A stretch of DNA of 21,154 nt from an uncultured Prevotella sp. (GTDB lineage Bacteria > Bacteroidota > Bacteroidia > Bacteroidales > Bacteroidaceae): contig CAAGGA010000120.1 in assembly GCA_900769275.1 (NCBI GenBank), positions 1 through 21,154 on the forward strand. Reading direction: 5' to 3'. Positions 1 to 7,108 of the stretch are shown here, in pieces (position 1 is the first letter of the stretch; the number at the start of each line of letters is the position of its first letter). The notes beneath the pieces are model-generated. The model saw only the letters and a program-made list of their open reading frames with translations, ran no database searches and was not told the origin of the DNA. Both the position numbers and the translations under genes were made by a program.

Positions 1-120
1 TGCTTGCTTTCTTCTTTTTTCCTTCTTGCTTTCTTCTTCCTGCTTTTTCTTCCTGCTTTTTTCTTCGACCTGGTCGAAGAACACCAGGGGGGGGGACAGG
101 AGGCAGGAGGGGGGGGGGAG
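1..120. repeat. Low-complexity edge: polypyrimidine tract, 10-bp palindrome, G runs
   Basis: Positions 1-69 are almost wholly pyrimidine on the plus strand, with repeated TTCTTCCTGC-type words. They run into a perfect palindrome with arms TTCTTCGACC (61-70) and GGTCGAAGAA (72-81) around one base. Nine G (87-95) and ten G (109-118) follow, separated by short GG-containing words, so the plus strand could form a G-quadruplex. The stretch lies downstream of the minus-strand hydrolase gene at 171-1181. The hairpin is not followed by a T run on either strand, so I do not call it a terminator. It may be a real structured tail or an assembly-edge artefact. Confidence 0.6.
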
Positions 121-170
121 CGGCGGCGGAAATATGTACAGATGATGCTTTACCTAACCTTGCTATTGGA

Positions 171-1181
171 TCATTGTCTTTTCAAAAAATCCCTTACTAT
201 AGGGATTACCTTGGAATCATAATTGGCTGATGCACCTATCATACTACTCATAGAGCCAAGATTGGCAGCATTAAATCCATGATTGGCTCCCTCTATAGGA
301 TATAGGGTTGCAGATGGATATATTCCTACTGCTTTCTCTGAATTGGATATGGGGACAATAATGTCTTTCGTCCCATGGATTATACACACAGGATTGGGAT
401 ACTTGCCTATATGTGACCATACATCATAATCCTTTATACTGTCAATATATTTCTCACTCATAGACATCATTTCTCCAAAATTCCCCCAATCTCCAAAATT
501 GCCTAAGCCTCCAAAATTGCCTAAACCCTCCAAATCGCCTAAACCCTCCAAATTGCCCATATTTCCAAAATCGCTGAACATCCTGACCATTTCGGGGATA
601 TTGAATGCCGGATAGAACAACAGCATAGCTGCAAATTCCTCGGGACACTCATCGGCAAGCAAAGCTGAGACGAGTCCTCCCTGACTGCTTCCCAAAAGAT
701 ACACTCTGGAAGCATCGACATATTCAAGCGACTTCACGGTTCTAACAACAGCGCGCAAATCTTCAACTTCGGTGAACACGGTCATTTCATCATTTGTGCC
801 ATCACTTTTGCTTTTATCGCTTCCACCACAGAAATCAAAGCAATATGCCGCATATCCCATTTCTGCTATTGCCAAGGCATAACCAGACATTGCCTCATGT
901 GTCAAGGAACTACTATGCGAAAGCACAACAGCCGGCAGTTTTCCTGATGTCAACGGATTATAATACATCATACCGTAAATTCTGTTAGTGCCACGCTGAC
1001 TCCACAATTCAACGCTGTCAACAAGCATTCTCTCCTCAGTCCCTATAGTGTCAGCATCAGTCACGTCATCGATATTGTCGGGTGGCGTAATGACATCATC
1101 TTCATCCGAGCCACAAGCGACCAGTCCCAAAGCGACTACCATAACAACAGAGACTGCAATTTTTTCAAGACTACATCTCAT
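171..1181 (-). CDS. Alpha/beta-hydrolase lipoprotein with a hexapeptide-repeat insert
   Basis: Predicted cell-envelope esterase or peptidase-like hydrolase of 336 residues; substrate unknown. The N-terminus has a hydrophobic signal ending in GLVAC, so Cys23 is the likely lipidated residue, followed by an acidic linker. The alpha/beta-hydrolase elements are in order: oxyanion-side LSHSS near residue 88, nucleophile elbow GSSQGG with Ser166, acid in HGTKD (Asp273) and base in GANHGF (His301). Between the nucleophile and acid, where a lid usually sits, residues about 202-238 are six Gly-rich hexapeptides, encoded by 18-bp direct repeats. The start at 1181 has AGGAT a few bases upstream. It begins 25 bp after the nitroreductase-like gene, so the two are probably co-transcribed. 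The hydrolase fold and triad are clear; the function is not. Confidence 0.85.
   Translation of the reverse strand: MRCSLEKIAVSVVMVVALGLVACGSDEDDVITPPDNIDDVTDADTIGTEERMLVDSVELWSQRGTNRIYGMMYYNPLTSGKLPAVVLSHSSSLTHEAMSGYALAIAEMGYAAYCFDFCGGSDKSKSDGTNDEMTVFTEVEDLRAVVRTVKSLEYVDASRVYLLGSSQGGLVSALLADECPEEFAAMLLFYPAFNIPEMVRMFSDFGNMGNLEGLGDLEGLGNFGGLGNFGDWGNFGEMMSMSEKYIDSIKDYDVWSHIGKYPNPVCIIHGTKDIIVPISNSEKAVGIYPSATLYPIEGANHGFNAANLGSMSSMIGASANYDSKVIPIVRDFLKRQ
473..580 (-). repeat. 18-bp in-frame tandem repeat, about six copies
   Basis: Six consecutive 18-bp units run across 473-580, with plus-strand forms such as CTCCAAAATTGCCTAAGC and CTCCAAAATTGCCTAAAC. The central units differ at only a few positions and the outer ones are more diverged. 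They encode hexapeptides of the type LGNFGG or LGDLEG within the hydrolase lid region. The unit is a multiple of three, so copy-number change would lengthen or shorten the protein without a frameshift. Confidence 0.9.
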
Positions 1182-1206
1182 AACAATCCTATATATTAAG
1201 TTGGTA

Positions 1207-1884
1207 CTATTTCTCGTAGCCTATGGGATGGTTTACGAGAAGAATCTTGTCCTCGTCGAGTTGCAGTTCCTTAGTGAGCATTTCCTTATCCATAGTCATT
1301 CTTGGAACCGTGGCAAGTCCGAGGGCTGTGCAGGCGAGGCAGATGTTTTGCGATACGTATCCTGCATCAATGGCACCCATAGTGTCGGCTCCATTCCTAT
1401 GATTACCGAATTTTGTATGGTCGCTGACAAGTACAAGGCTCACTGGTGCTACAGCCACAGACTCCTGTTGTCCTGCTACAGCAGGGCGTAAATCCTTGTC
1501 ACATACTTTTTTCAGAGAGTTGCTTTCCGGTATGTATAGCCATGCCCCACCTTTCGTGCAGACATACACAAGAATGTCCTGGGCATTGATTGCCGAAGGG
1601 GCTGTTATCTTCTTTGTCTCAGGGCGGTTGATGCCGCAAGCAGCCCACAGCACCTCGGAGAGTTCTGCGTCGGATATATCCTTGTCGCTGAACTCCCTCA
1701 CAGAATGACGCTGCCGCAGTGTTTCCATAAGGGTCATCTTCGCATTCCCGGCAGGGGCGGGTAACGTGCGGAGGTCATTGTCGTTTACGTTCTTGCAACT
1801 GTTGGCAGCAATGCTTGTGGCTGCCAATAATGTTACTGCCATGGTTGACAAAGCAGTGATAATGGATGTTTGCTTTCTGTTCAT
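1207..1884 (-). CDS. Exported nitroreductase-family (SagB-like) flavoprotein
   Basis: Predicted FMN-dependent oxidoreductase of the nitroreductase fold, 225 residues; substrate unknown. A basic start and hydrophobic segment (about residues 1-28, ending in SIAANSC) indicate export by Sec, with a poor lipobox. Family hallmarks visible are RHSVREF near residues 59-65, which normally contacts the FMN phosphate; the SEVLWAACGINR segment; and GAIDAGYVSQNICLACTALG followed by LATVPR, the conserved helix region. Its length fits compact SagB/ThcOx-like nitroreductases plus a signal peptide. The stop is TAG, 25 bp before the hydrolase lipoprotein gene. A Bacteroidota-type promoter lies at 2018-2048. 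Placing an FMN enzyme outside the cytoplasm would require flavin in the periplasm; that is an inference from the signal peptide. Confidence 0.85.
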   Translation of the reverse strand: MNRKQTSIITALSTMAVTLLAATSIAANSCKNVNDNDLRTLPAPAGNAKMTLMETLRQRHSVREFSDKDISDAELSEVLWAACGINRPETKKITAPSAINAQDILVYVCTKGGAWLYIPESNSLKKVCDKDLRPAVAGQQESVAVAPVSLVLVSDHTKFGNHRNGADTMGAIDAGYVSQNICLACTALGLATVPRMTMDKEMLTKELQLDEDKILLVNHPIGYEK

Positions 1885-2017
1885 AATTCTTATTTTTGCT
1901 AATGTGGGTTCTTTTCATCCCCCACCTTATAATAATATAGGGTCATACACGAGCCAAAGAGCCATACATTCAAGACAGATTGCGTCCTGAAGTATTCAGC
2001 CACTTATATATCCATTG

Positions 2018-2048
2018 CAAAAGTACAAAATAAAGTCACAAATGCAAA
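2018..2048 (-). promoter_or_regulatory. Bacteroidota-type promoter for the nitroreductase-hydrolase pair
   Basis: On the minus strand, TACTTTTG (2018-2025) matches the TAnnTTTG -7 box and TTTG (2045-2048) matches the -33 box, with a 19-bp spacer. The expected transcript start is near 2010, giving a leader of roughly 125 nt before the ATG at 1884. Confidence 0.55.
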
Positions 2049-2114
2049 GGAAATCTGTATTAATTTCGTTTCAAACAAACGTTTCGTGTATTCTTCCTGC
2101 TGTTAATAATACAC

Positions 2115-2153
2115 AAAAGTTACCTTTGGATAATTTACCTTTGAGTAACTTTT
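2115..2153. repeat. 9-bp inverted repeat with internal TTACCTTTG direct repeats
   Basis: AAAAGTTAC (2115-2123) pairs with GTAACTTTT (2145-2153) around a 21-nt loop and is followed by more T on the plus strand. Inside are two 14-mers that start TTACCTTTG, at 2120 and 2135, a 15-bp period. It could act as a terminator in either direction, but no gene ends close by. Confidence 0.5.
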
Positions 2154-2439
2154 TTCTTGCTATCGCTGCTTCGAAAGCATTCAACTGACCGGACAAAAAA
2201 GTTTGTTTGCGCATAAAGCCTAATGGTCGCTTTGGCTTAAGGATGTATGACATACAGCGGCAGGTGTAATGAGAGTTCTTCATACTAATGTTGATGACAC
2301 TTTCACGTGCGATTTTAACATTTCAAATCCACGAAAAAATTTTTGTGCGCAAATATGCAATTCTCTGACAATTTTATATCTGGTTGATTATCTGAATATT
2401 ATCCATTTTATTAAATTTTTGCGGTATTTCTGCGATGTA

Positions 2440-2476
2440 AAAAGGGGCGTTATTGCAATGCAATAACGCCCCTTTT
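2440..2476. terminator. Perfect 18-bp stem, 1-nt spacer, T-flanked hairpin
   Basis: AAAAGGGGCGTTATTGCA (2440-2457) is the exact reverse complement of TGCAATAACGCCCCTTTT (2459-2476) around one base. Both strands end in a T run (TTTTT on minus, TTTT on plus), so it resembles a bidirectional intrinsic terminator. It sits about 270 bp past the TetR stop on the minus strand. The stem is unusually long and the loop too short for a normal terminator, so a repeat-element origin is equally possible. Confidence 0.55.
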
Positions 2477-2560
2477 ACCTTGTAATCTCTATGATATTAC
2501 CTTGCAAAAGCATGGAGATTATCCTGCAATATCTATGCTTTTACTCCGGAATAGCGCAAA
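2475..2560 (+). repeat. Degenerate 22-bp tandem repeat
   Basis: Successive blocks begin at 2475, 2497, 2519 and 2541, exactly 22 bp apart, each starting TTAC or TTAT followed by CTTG, CCTG or a related word and an A-rich segment. The second and third also share GCAA at the same offset. Within them AAAAGCAT (2507-2514) and ATGCTTTT form an inverted repeat. The array starts at the right arm of the long hairpin. Confidence 0.5.
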
Positions 2561-2743
2561 AATCGAATTTTCATGACGTTGATTACGCCTTGAATCCTGA
2601 TTTCTTCTCAATTTTTCCCCGATAAAGTCGGAGAAAAAAAACGGCGATTTTAACGTCTGCTAAAATATGTAAAACAGAATTATCTCCACTTCCTGCAACC
2701 TCACAGACTACTGCGTTCCGGGTATCAATGACCTGCCTGCACG

Positions 2744-3424
2744 TTATTCCGCACCGTCACTTTCATCCTCCCGATTTACATCCTGTTTCTTCTGGTCAAA
2801 GTCCGACAGATTGTCGAGGAACGTGTCTATCTGCCTTATGCCTTTCTCTGTGCATACTCCGCGGAGGAAACTGCAAGCGAAAGTATGGAAAATATCATGT
2901 ATGTCATACTTTCTGAACATGCCCCCATTGCAGAACATCTCATTTATACCACGGAAAATCTTCACGAGAAGCTCATAGTTGACACTGCGGCGGAAATATC
3001 CCTCGCTGACTCCTTTAAGGAAAAATGTCTGCGACAGGCTCTCGTCCTGCGAATGCAGGTCGTTAAGCCTTGTCACGAGCCCTGGATAACGGGACAGTTC
3101 ATGAAAGAATACGGGATTGGTATTGGCAACCATCTCTGTCTGGATGCGCATGAACTCAAGCAGGAGCTCCATGACATCACCCGTATGCCGGGAATACTCT
3201 TCTATCCTTTCCTTGCGCTCCTTTATTATATTAGCCATGACATCAAAGAGGAGTTCCTCCTTGTTCTGGTACGTCTCGTAAAGGGTACGCTTGCTTATCT
3301 TCAGACTTGCAGCAATATCATCCATCTTCACGGACTTTATGCCGTAAAGCCTGAAAGCCTGACTGGCAACGACAAGAATCCTACTCTTTAGTTGCCTTTG
3401 CTTATTTGTCTGAATTACCTGCAT
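2744..3424 (-). CDS. TetR/AcrR-family transcriptional regulator
   Basis: Predicted DNA-binding repressor of 226 residues. Residues about 10-60 form the TetR N-terminal domain: AFRLYGIKSVKMDDIAASL is the helix 1-2 region and ISKRTLYETYQNKEELL the recognition helix with its capping LYETYQNKEEL motif. The remaining helical part is a ligand-binding/dimerisation domain with no recognisable specificity. The C-terminus is acidic and polar. The gene follows the DUF3127 gene by 31 bp on the same strand, suggesting co-transcription. No efflux pump or obvious regulated enzyme lies beside it, so its target cannot be read from context. The class is certain from the N-terminal domain; the ligand and operator are unknown. 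Confidence 0.9.
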   Translation of the reverse strand: MQVIQTNKQRQLKSRILVVASQAFRLYGIKSVKMDDIAASLKISKRTLYETYQNKEELLFDVMANIIKERKERIEEYSRHTGDVMELLLEFMRIQTEMVANTNPVFFHELSRYPGLVTRLNDLHSQDESLSQTFFLKGVSEGYFRRSVNYELLVKIFRGINEMFCNGGMFRKYDIHDIFHTFACSFLRGVCTEKGIRQIDTFLDNLSDFDQKKQDVNREDESDGAE

Positions 3425-3455
3425 TTAAGGGCAGAATGTTAAAGGTGGGAAAGAA

Positions 3456-3884
3456 TCAGAAAGGAAGGTCGTCAGCACCGCTGTCGGACACCATATCCTG
3501 CTGCGTAGGCATAGGTGCGCCCGGGTTCACGGTATTGTCGGCTGGCTGTGCCGGTGCTGCCGGTGCTGCTCCGAAAGGATCCTGCATAGGCTGCATATTT
3601 CCTGCAATGGCATTTGGATCCTGAAGACGCACGTCATAGGCCCGGATGCTGTTGAACCAACGTCCCTGATATTCATGGGCATCGATGTCAAATGCCACGA
3701 GCACCTCCTGCCCTATCTGGATATTGAAACGCTGGAGGCGGTCAGCACCGAAAACCGAAAACACCATTTTCTTGGGGTACGTGTCATGGGTCTCTATGAC
3801 GAAATCCTGAGCCACCCATTCTCCACGCTGGCTCACGCCACTACGCTGCGGCAATGCAGCAATAACTTTTCCTTGTAATTCCAT
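3456..3884 (-). CDS. DUF3127 OB-fold protein with an SSB-like acidic C-terminal tip
   Basis: Small protein of 142 residues. Residues 1-90 match the DUF3127 pattern (start MELQGKVIAALPQRSG, then WVAQDFVIET, KMVFSVFGADRL and YQGRWFNSIRAYDV), a Bacteroidota family with an OB-like beta arrangement often annotated as SSB-related. A low-complexity linker rich in Pro, Ala, Gln and Met follows (about 91-132), and the protein ends in DDLPF. That order of OB fold, disordered linker and acidic tip ending in Phe is the architecture of bacterial SSB, whose tip recruits repair and replication proteins. It is divergent from the dnaN operon across 233 bp. Role as a ssDNA-binding protein is inference; no canonical SSB sequence is present. 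Confidence 0.8.
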   Translation of the reverse strand: MELQGKVIAALPQRSGVSQRGEWVAQDFVIETHDTYPKKMVFSVFGADRLQRFNIQIGQEVLVAFDIDAHEYQGRWFNSIRAYDVRLQDPNAIAGNMQPMQDPFGAAPAAPAQPADNTVNPGAPMPTQQDMVSDSGADDLPF

Positions 3885-4117
3885 TGTTATATAATATATT
3901 ATTGTTGTCGCTGTACACGATTTCTCCTGAACTCCAAGAAAAAAAGCAGGGCAGAAGCGGACTGCGCTACATTCATTCCTTGGCTCATTTCGTCTGCGAA
4001 ATTACTAAAATATTTTTAATTCAGAGAAATTTCCGGCAATAATTTTTCTCAATCTGCCAATTCTTTTGTATCTTTGTGACCTAATTTCGATAAAAACAAC
4101 AAACTAAAAATAAAACT
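3885..4117. promoter_or_regulatory. Divergent intergenic region, with probable dnaN promoter
   Basis: On the plus strand TATCTTTG at 4069-4076 fits the TAnnTTTG -7 box and would start transcription about 35 nt before the dnaN ATG at 4118. The upstream -33 box is weak (T-rich 4043-4047). On the minus side a perfect AT palindrome ATAATATATTAT (3891-3902) lies 7 bp before the start of the DUF3127 gene and could be an operator or simply AT-rich leader. No convincing minus-strand promoter was found. Confidence 0.45.
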
Positions 4118-5242
4118 ATGAGATTCTCACTTTCAAGTTCCGCTCTCAGCAGCAGACTGAACATTCTAAGCAAAGTAATCAACCCAAAGAATGCCATGGC
4201 TATCTTTGACTGTTTCCTGTTCGAGATACAGGACGGAAAACTGGTTATCACAGCCTCTGACAGCAACAACATGATGAGACTGTCACTCGACGTCATCGAG
4301 CACGACAGCAACGGTGCATTCTGCGTGCCGAACAAGATAATGCTCACCTCCGTAAAGGAACTTGCCGAGCAGCCTCTCGTCTTCGATGTCAATACCGAAG
4401 ACTACAGCATCCAAATGAACTACATGAACGGCTCCTACCGCATCTACGGTCAGAACCCTGCGGAATACCCGAGGATGAAAGGTCTTGACACCGACTACAC
4501 ATCCTTTTCCATACCCTCCGAGACACTGCTGAACAACATTAACCGCACCATCTTTGCCACTGCACAGGAAGAACTGCGCATGGTGATGAACGGACTCTAT
4601 TTCGACCAGAAAGAAGACTATCTCGCCATCGTGGCAAGCGACGGACACATTCTCGTACGCAACCGCATCTATGAATGCAAGAGCGAGTTCCCGTCATCAT
4701 TCATCCTCCCCAAGAAACCTGCTACACTGCTGCGCGCCGTACTCGCCACAGAAACTGCCGAGACGACAATCCGGTTCTCCGACTCCAGTGCCGAGATAAT
4801 ATTCAGCAACGGTATGCTGACATGCCGGCTGATAGAGGGCAGATACCCGAACTACAACAGCGTCATACCACAGGACAACCCCAACCGCCTCTCCATTGAC
4901 CGCAAGGCTCTGATCAGTGCACTGAGGCACGTACTGCCCTTTGCCGGTGAAAGCACGCAACTCGTAAAACTGCGTATTGACTACAACAACCTGGAAATAA
5001 ACTCCGAAGATATCGAGTTCGCTACAAGCGCACGCGAGAACATCATCTGCGAATACGGCGGCATGCCCATGAGCATCGGATTCAAAGGCTCTTCGCTCTA
5101 CGAGATTTGCAACAACCTCACCGCTGACGAGATAACCATAGAGCTTGCCGACCCAAGCCGTGCCGGCATCATATCCCCCGCCGAGCAGCCCGAGGGAGAA
5201 GACATCCTCATGCTCCTCATGCCTATGCTGCTCAACGACTAA
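4118..5242 (+). CDS. dnaN: DNA polymerase III beta sliding clamp
   Basis: Ring-forming processivity clamp that tethers the replicative polymerase and other clamp-binding proteins to DNA. The 374-residue length equals the usual DnaN size and three clamp domains fit. Recognisable segments are the N-terminal MRFSLSSSALSSRLNILSKV, the LPKKPATLLRAVL region of domain 2, LIEGRYPNYNSVIP (a hallmark DnaN motif), and the C-terminal LLMPMLLND, equivalent to the MPMR/L tail in the protein-binding cleft. It is the first gene of a plus-strand run through position 11142. An A-rich leader without a Shine-Dalgarno precedes the ATG, as is common in this phylum. dnaA is not in the window. Confidence 0.97.
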   Translation: MRFSLSSSALSSRLNILSKVINPKNAMAIFDCFLFEIQDGKLVITASDSNNMMRLSLDVIEHDSNGAFCVPNKIMLTSVKELAEQPLVFDVNTEDYSIQMNYMNGSYRIYGQNPAEYPRMKGLDTDYTSFSIPSETLLNNINRTIFATAQEELRMVMNGLYFDQKEDYLAIVASDGHILVRNRIYECKSEFPSSFILPKKPATLLRAVLATETAETTIRFSDSSAEIIFSNGMLTCRLIEGRYPNYNSVIPQDNPNRLSIDRKALISALRHVLPFAGESTQLVKLRIDYNNLEINSEDIEFATSARENIICEYGGMPMSIGFKGSSLYEICNNLTADEITIELADPSRAGIISPAEQPEGEDILMLLMPMLLND

Positions 5243-5277
5243 AGGTGTGCACACCAATCTAACCATCAGAAGATACA

Positions 5278-6129
5278 ATGAAACTCAATCTCAAGAAACC
5301 CCTCGTCATCTTCGATCTCGAAACGACAGGACTTGATATCAGTAAGGATAAAATCATCCAGTTGTCATATATAAAGGTAATGCCTGACGGTACGGAAAAA
5401 AGAGGCAACTACCTCATCAACCCCGAATGCAAACTTTCCCCCGTTATCACGCAACTGACAAGCATCACTGACGAGATGCTTGCCGACAAGCCTACGTTCA
5501 GGCAACTGTCCGCTACCCTCGTCAAGGAATTTGAGGGCTGTGACTTTGCCGGCTTCAACTCCAACAGATTCGACGTGCCGATGCTGGCTGAAGAAATGCT
5601 GCGAGCCGGACAGAACTTTGACTTCTCACGATGCAGGCTCATCGACGTTCAGACCATATACCATAAGATGGAACGACGGAATCTGGCAGCGGCATACAAA
5701 TTCTATTGCGGCCGCAAGATGGAAGAAGACTTTCAGGCGCATTTAGCCGATCAGGACACAGAGGCTACCTACCGCGTGCTTCAGGGACAGCTCGACATGT
5801 ACGCTCCCGGCAGACAGGAAGAAGAGGACAGACAGCTGGAGAACGACATGGACGTGCTCAATGAATTCTCCCGACTGAACGACAACGTAGATTTCGCAGG
5901 AAGAATCATCTGGGGAGACGTGAAAGGACCTGACGGAAAACCGCTTCTCGACAAGAACGGAAAACCGAGGAAGCAGGAATACTTCAACTTCGGAAAATAC
6001 AAAGGTTTCACCGTTGCCGACGTCATAAGGCGAGACCCCGGATATTTCAGCTGGATGATGACCGGAGACTTCCCCCTTGAGACAAAGCAGTGGATGACAC
6101 GCATCCGTTTGCGGGAGATGGGGAAATGA
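5278..6129 (+). CDS. DEDDh 3'-5' exonuclease (DnaQ/ExoX-like)
   Basis: Predicted metal-dependent 3'-5' exonuclease of 283 residues. All catalytic residues of the DEDDh class are visible: Asp13 and Glu15 in FDLETTG, Asp99 in NSNRFDVPML, and His155 with Asp160 in HLADQDT. Beyond the nuclease fold, residues about 240-280 (FNFGKYKGFTVADV and PGYFSWMM) resemble the C-terminal domain found in ExoX-like proteins; a charged helical linker (about 180-200) joins them. The gene lies 35 bp after dnaN, which suggests a replication or repair function. It could serve as a proofreading epsilon subunit or as a separate repair exonuclease; the C-terminal domain favours the latter. Confidence 0.88.
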   Translation: MKLNLKKPLVIFDLETTGLDISKDKIIQLSYIKVMPDGTEKRGNYLINPECKLSPVITQLTSITDEMLADKPTFRQLSATLVKEFEGCDFAGFNSNRFDVPMLAEEMLRAGQNFDFSRCRLIDVQTIYHKMERRNLAAAYKFYCGRKMEEDFQAHLADQDTEATYRVLQGQLDMYAPGRQEEEDRQLENDMDVLNEFSRLNDNVDFAGRIIWGDVKGPDGKPLLDKNGKPRKQEYFNFGKYKGFTVADVIRRDPGYFSWMMTGDFPLETKQWMTRIRLREMGK

Positions 6130-6170
6130 TGCCAACCGCACAACCTGAGACTGCAACACCGACCATAGAC

Positions 6171-7103
6171 ATGACACACTGCAAGACATACAGAGCATTC
6201 CTCCGTACCATCGTCCTGACGGCGATGGTATGGTCATATATTGCACCCGTCGCTGCTCAGGAACTGACAGCAAAGTTCAACATCAACCACAGTGCCGTAC
6301 AAGGCACGGAAGTCACAGTCTTTGAAAAATTCAAGGAGACAGTGGAGAACTTCTTCAACAACAGGCAATGGACCAGTCTGCAGTTTCAGGAGCACGAAAG
6401 AATCAACTGCACGTTTACCGTCAACGTAAAGAAATACGATGCAGAGAGCAACCTATGGACCTGCTCCACAATCATCCAGGCGACAAGACCCGTATATAAC
6501 AGCTCATACACCACCACATTCTACAGCAATACGGACAATGACTTCTCGTTCGAGTTCTCACAATTCGACCAGATAGAGTTCAACGAGGACGTCATCGACA
6601 ACCAGCTTACCGCACTGCTCGGATACTATGCCCTGCTCATCATAGGTCTTGACCTTGAGACATTCTCACCGAAAGGCGGCGAAGAGATACTGCAACGCTG
6701 CATGAACCTCACCAACAATGCCCAGAACCTCAACTTTCCCGGTTGGAAAGCGTTCGATGATTCGCGCAACCGCTTTGCCGTCATCAACGATTACCTCGAT
6801 GGTGCCATGGCTCCATTCAGGCAATTGCAGTATGACTATTACCGGAAAGGACTCGACGAAATGGCAAACAACATCGAACGGGGACGCACCGAAATCACCA
6901 CTGCCATTGAGTCCTGCCTGAAAAAAGCACACGAAGACCGCCCGCTCTCCATGCTGCCACAGATATGGACAGACGTAAAAAAAGAAGAACTCGCCAACAT
7001 ATACAAAGGAAAAGGCACGCCGAAAGAAAAGGAATCGGTATATGAGACACTGCATTCCATCAATGCCTCACTAAACAACTACTGGGATAAAATAAGACAG
7101 TAA
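6171..7103 (+). CDS. DUF4835 family exported protein (PorD-type)
   Basis: Exported envelope protein of 310 residues from the chosen start. The signal peptide begins MTHCKTYRAFLRTIVLTAMV and ends APVAAQ, with cleavage likely after VAA. The mature part opens with ELTAKFNINHSAVQGT, VFEKFKETVENFFNNRQWT and ERINCTFTV, the typical DUF4835 opening. Members of this Bacteroidota family have been annotated as PorD of the type IX secretion system; I recall this and cannot check it. Position 6171 was chosen because it gives a standard signal peptide. An ATG at 6126 that overlaps the exonuclease stop as ATGA would add 15 residues and is a possible coupled start. recN begins 5 bp after the stop. Confidence 0.8.
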   Translation: MTHCKTYRAFLRTIVLTAMVWSYIAPVAAQELTAKFNINHSAVQGTEVTVFEKFKETVENFFNNRQWTSLQFQEHERINCTFTVNVKKYDAESNLWTCSTIIQATRPVYNSSYTTTFYSNTDNDFSFEFSQFDQIEFNEDVIDNQLTALLGYYALLIIGLDLETFSPKGGEEILQRCMNLTNNAQNLNFPGWKAFDDSRNRFAVINDYLDGAMAPFRQLQYDYYRKGLDEMANNIERGRTEITTAIESCLKKAHEDRPLSMLPQIWTDVKKEELANIYKGKGTPKEKESVYETLHSINASLNNYWDKIRQ

Positions 7104-7108
7104 GAACC

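Larger units (their letters stand above)
1885..2743. other. Repeat-rich intergenic region without a convincing gene
   Basis: About 860 bp separate the nitroreductase and TetR genes, both read leftward. I find no ORF with recognisable protein features. A 70-codon minus-strand frame at 2071-2283 is the longest candidate and looks spurious. What is present: the promoter at 2018-2048; a 9-bp inverted repeat (2115-2123 and 2145-2153) enclosing two near-identical TTACCTTTG words; a perfect 18-bp hairpin (2440-2476); degenerate 22-bp repeats (2475-2560); and an imperfect hairpin TTTTTCCCCGA / TCGGAGAAAAA (2612-2638). The density of repeats suggests one or more interspersed non-coding elements, but one copy alone cannot show this. 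Confidence 0.6.

Noticed and set aside
61..81. Terminator for the hydrolase gene
   Set aside because: The palindrome is followed by A rather than T on the minus strand, and it lies about 90 bp beyond the stop.
2071..2283. 70-codon minus-strand frame in the repeat-rich spacer
   Set aside because: No domain, signal or clear start context; it runs through the direct and inverted repeats at 2115-2153, which give its KGKLSKGN-like peptide, so it is probably not a gene.
4697..5278. 193-codon minus-strand frame
   Set aside because: Antisense to dnaN, with no recognisable domain.
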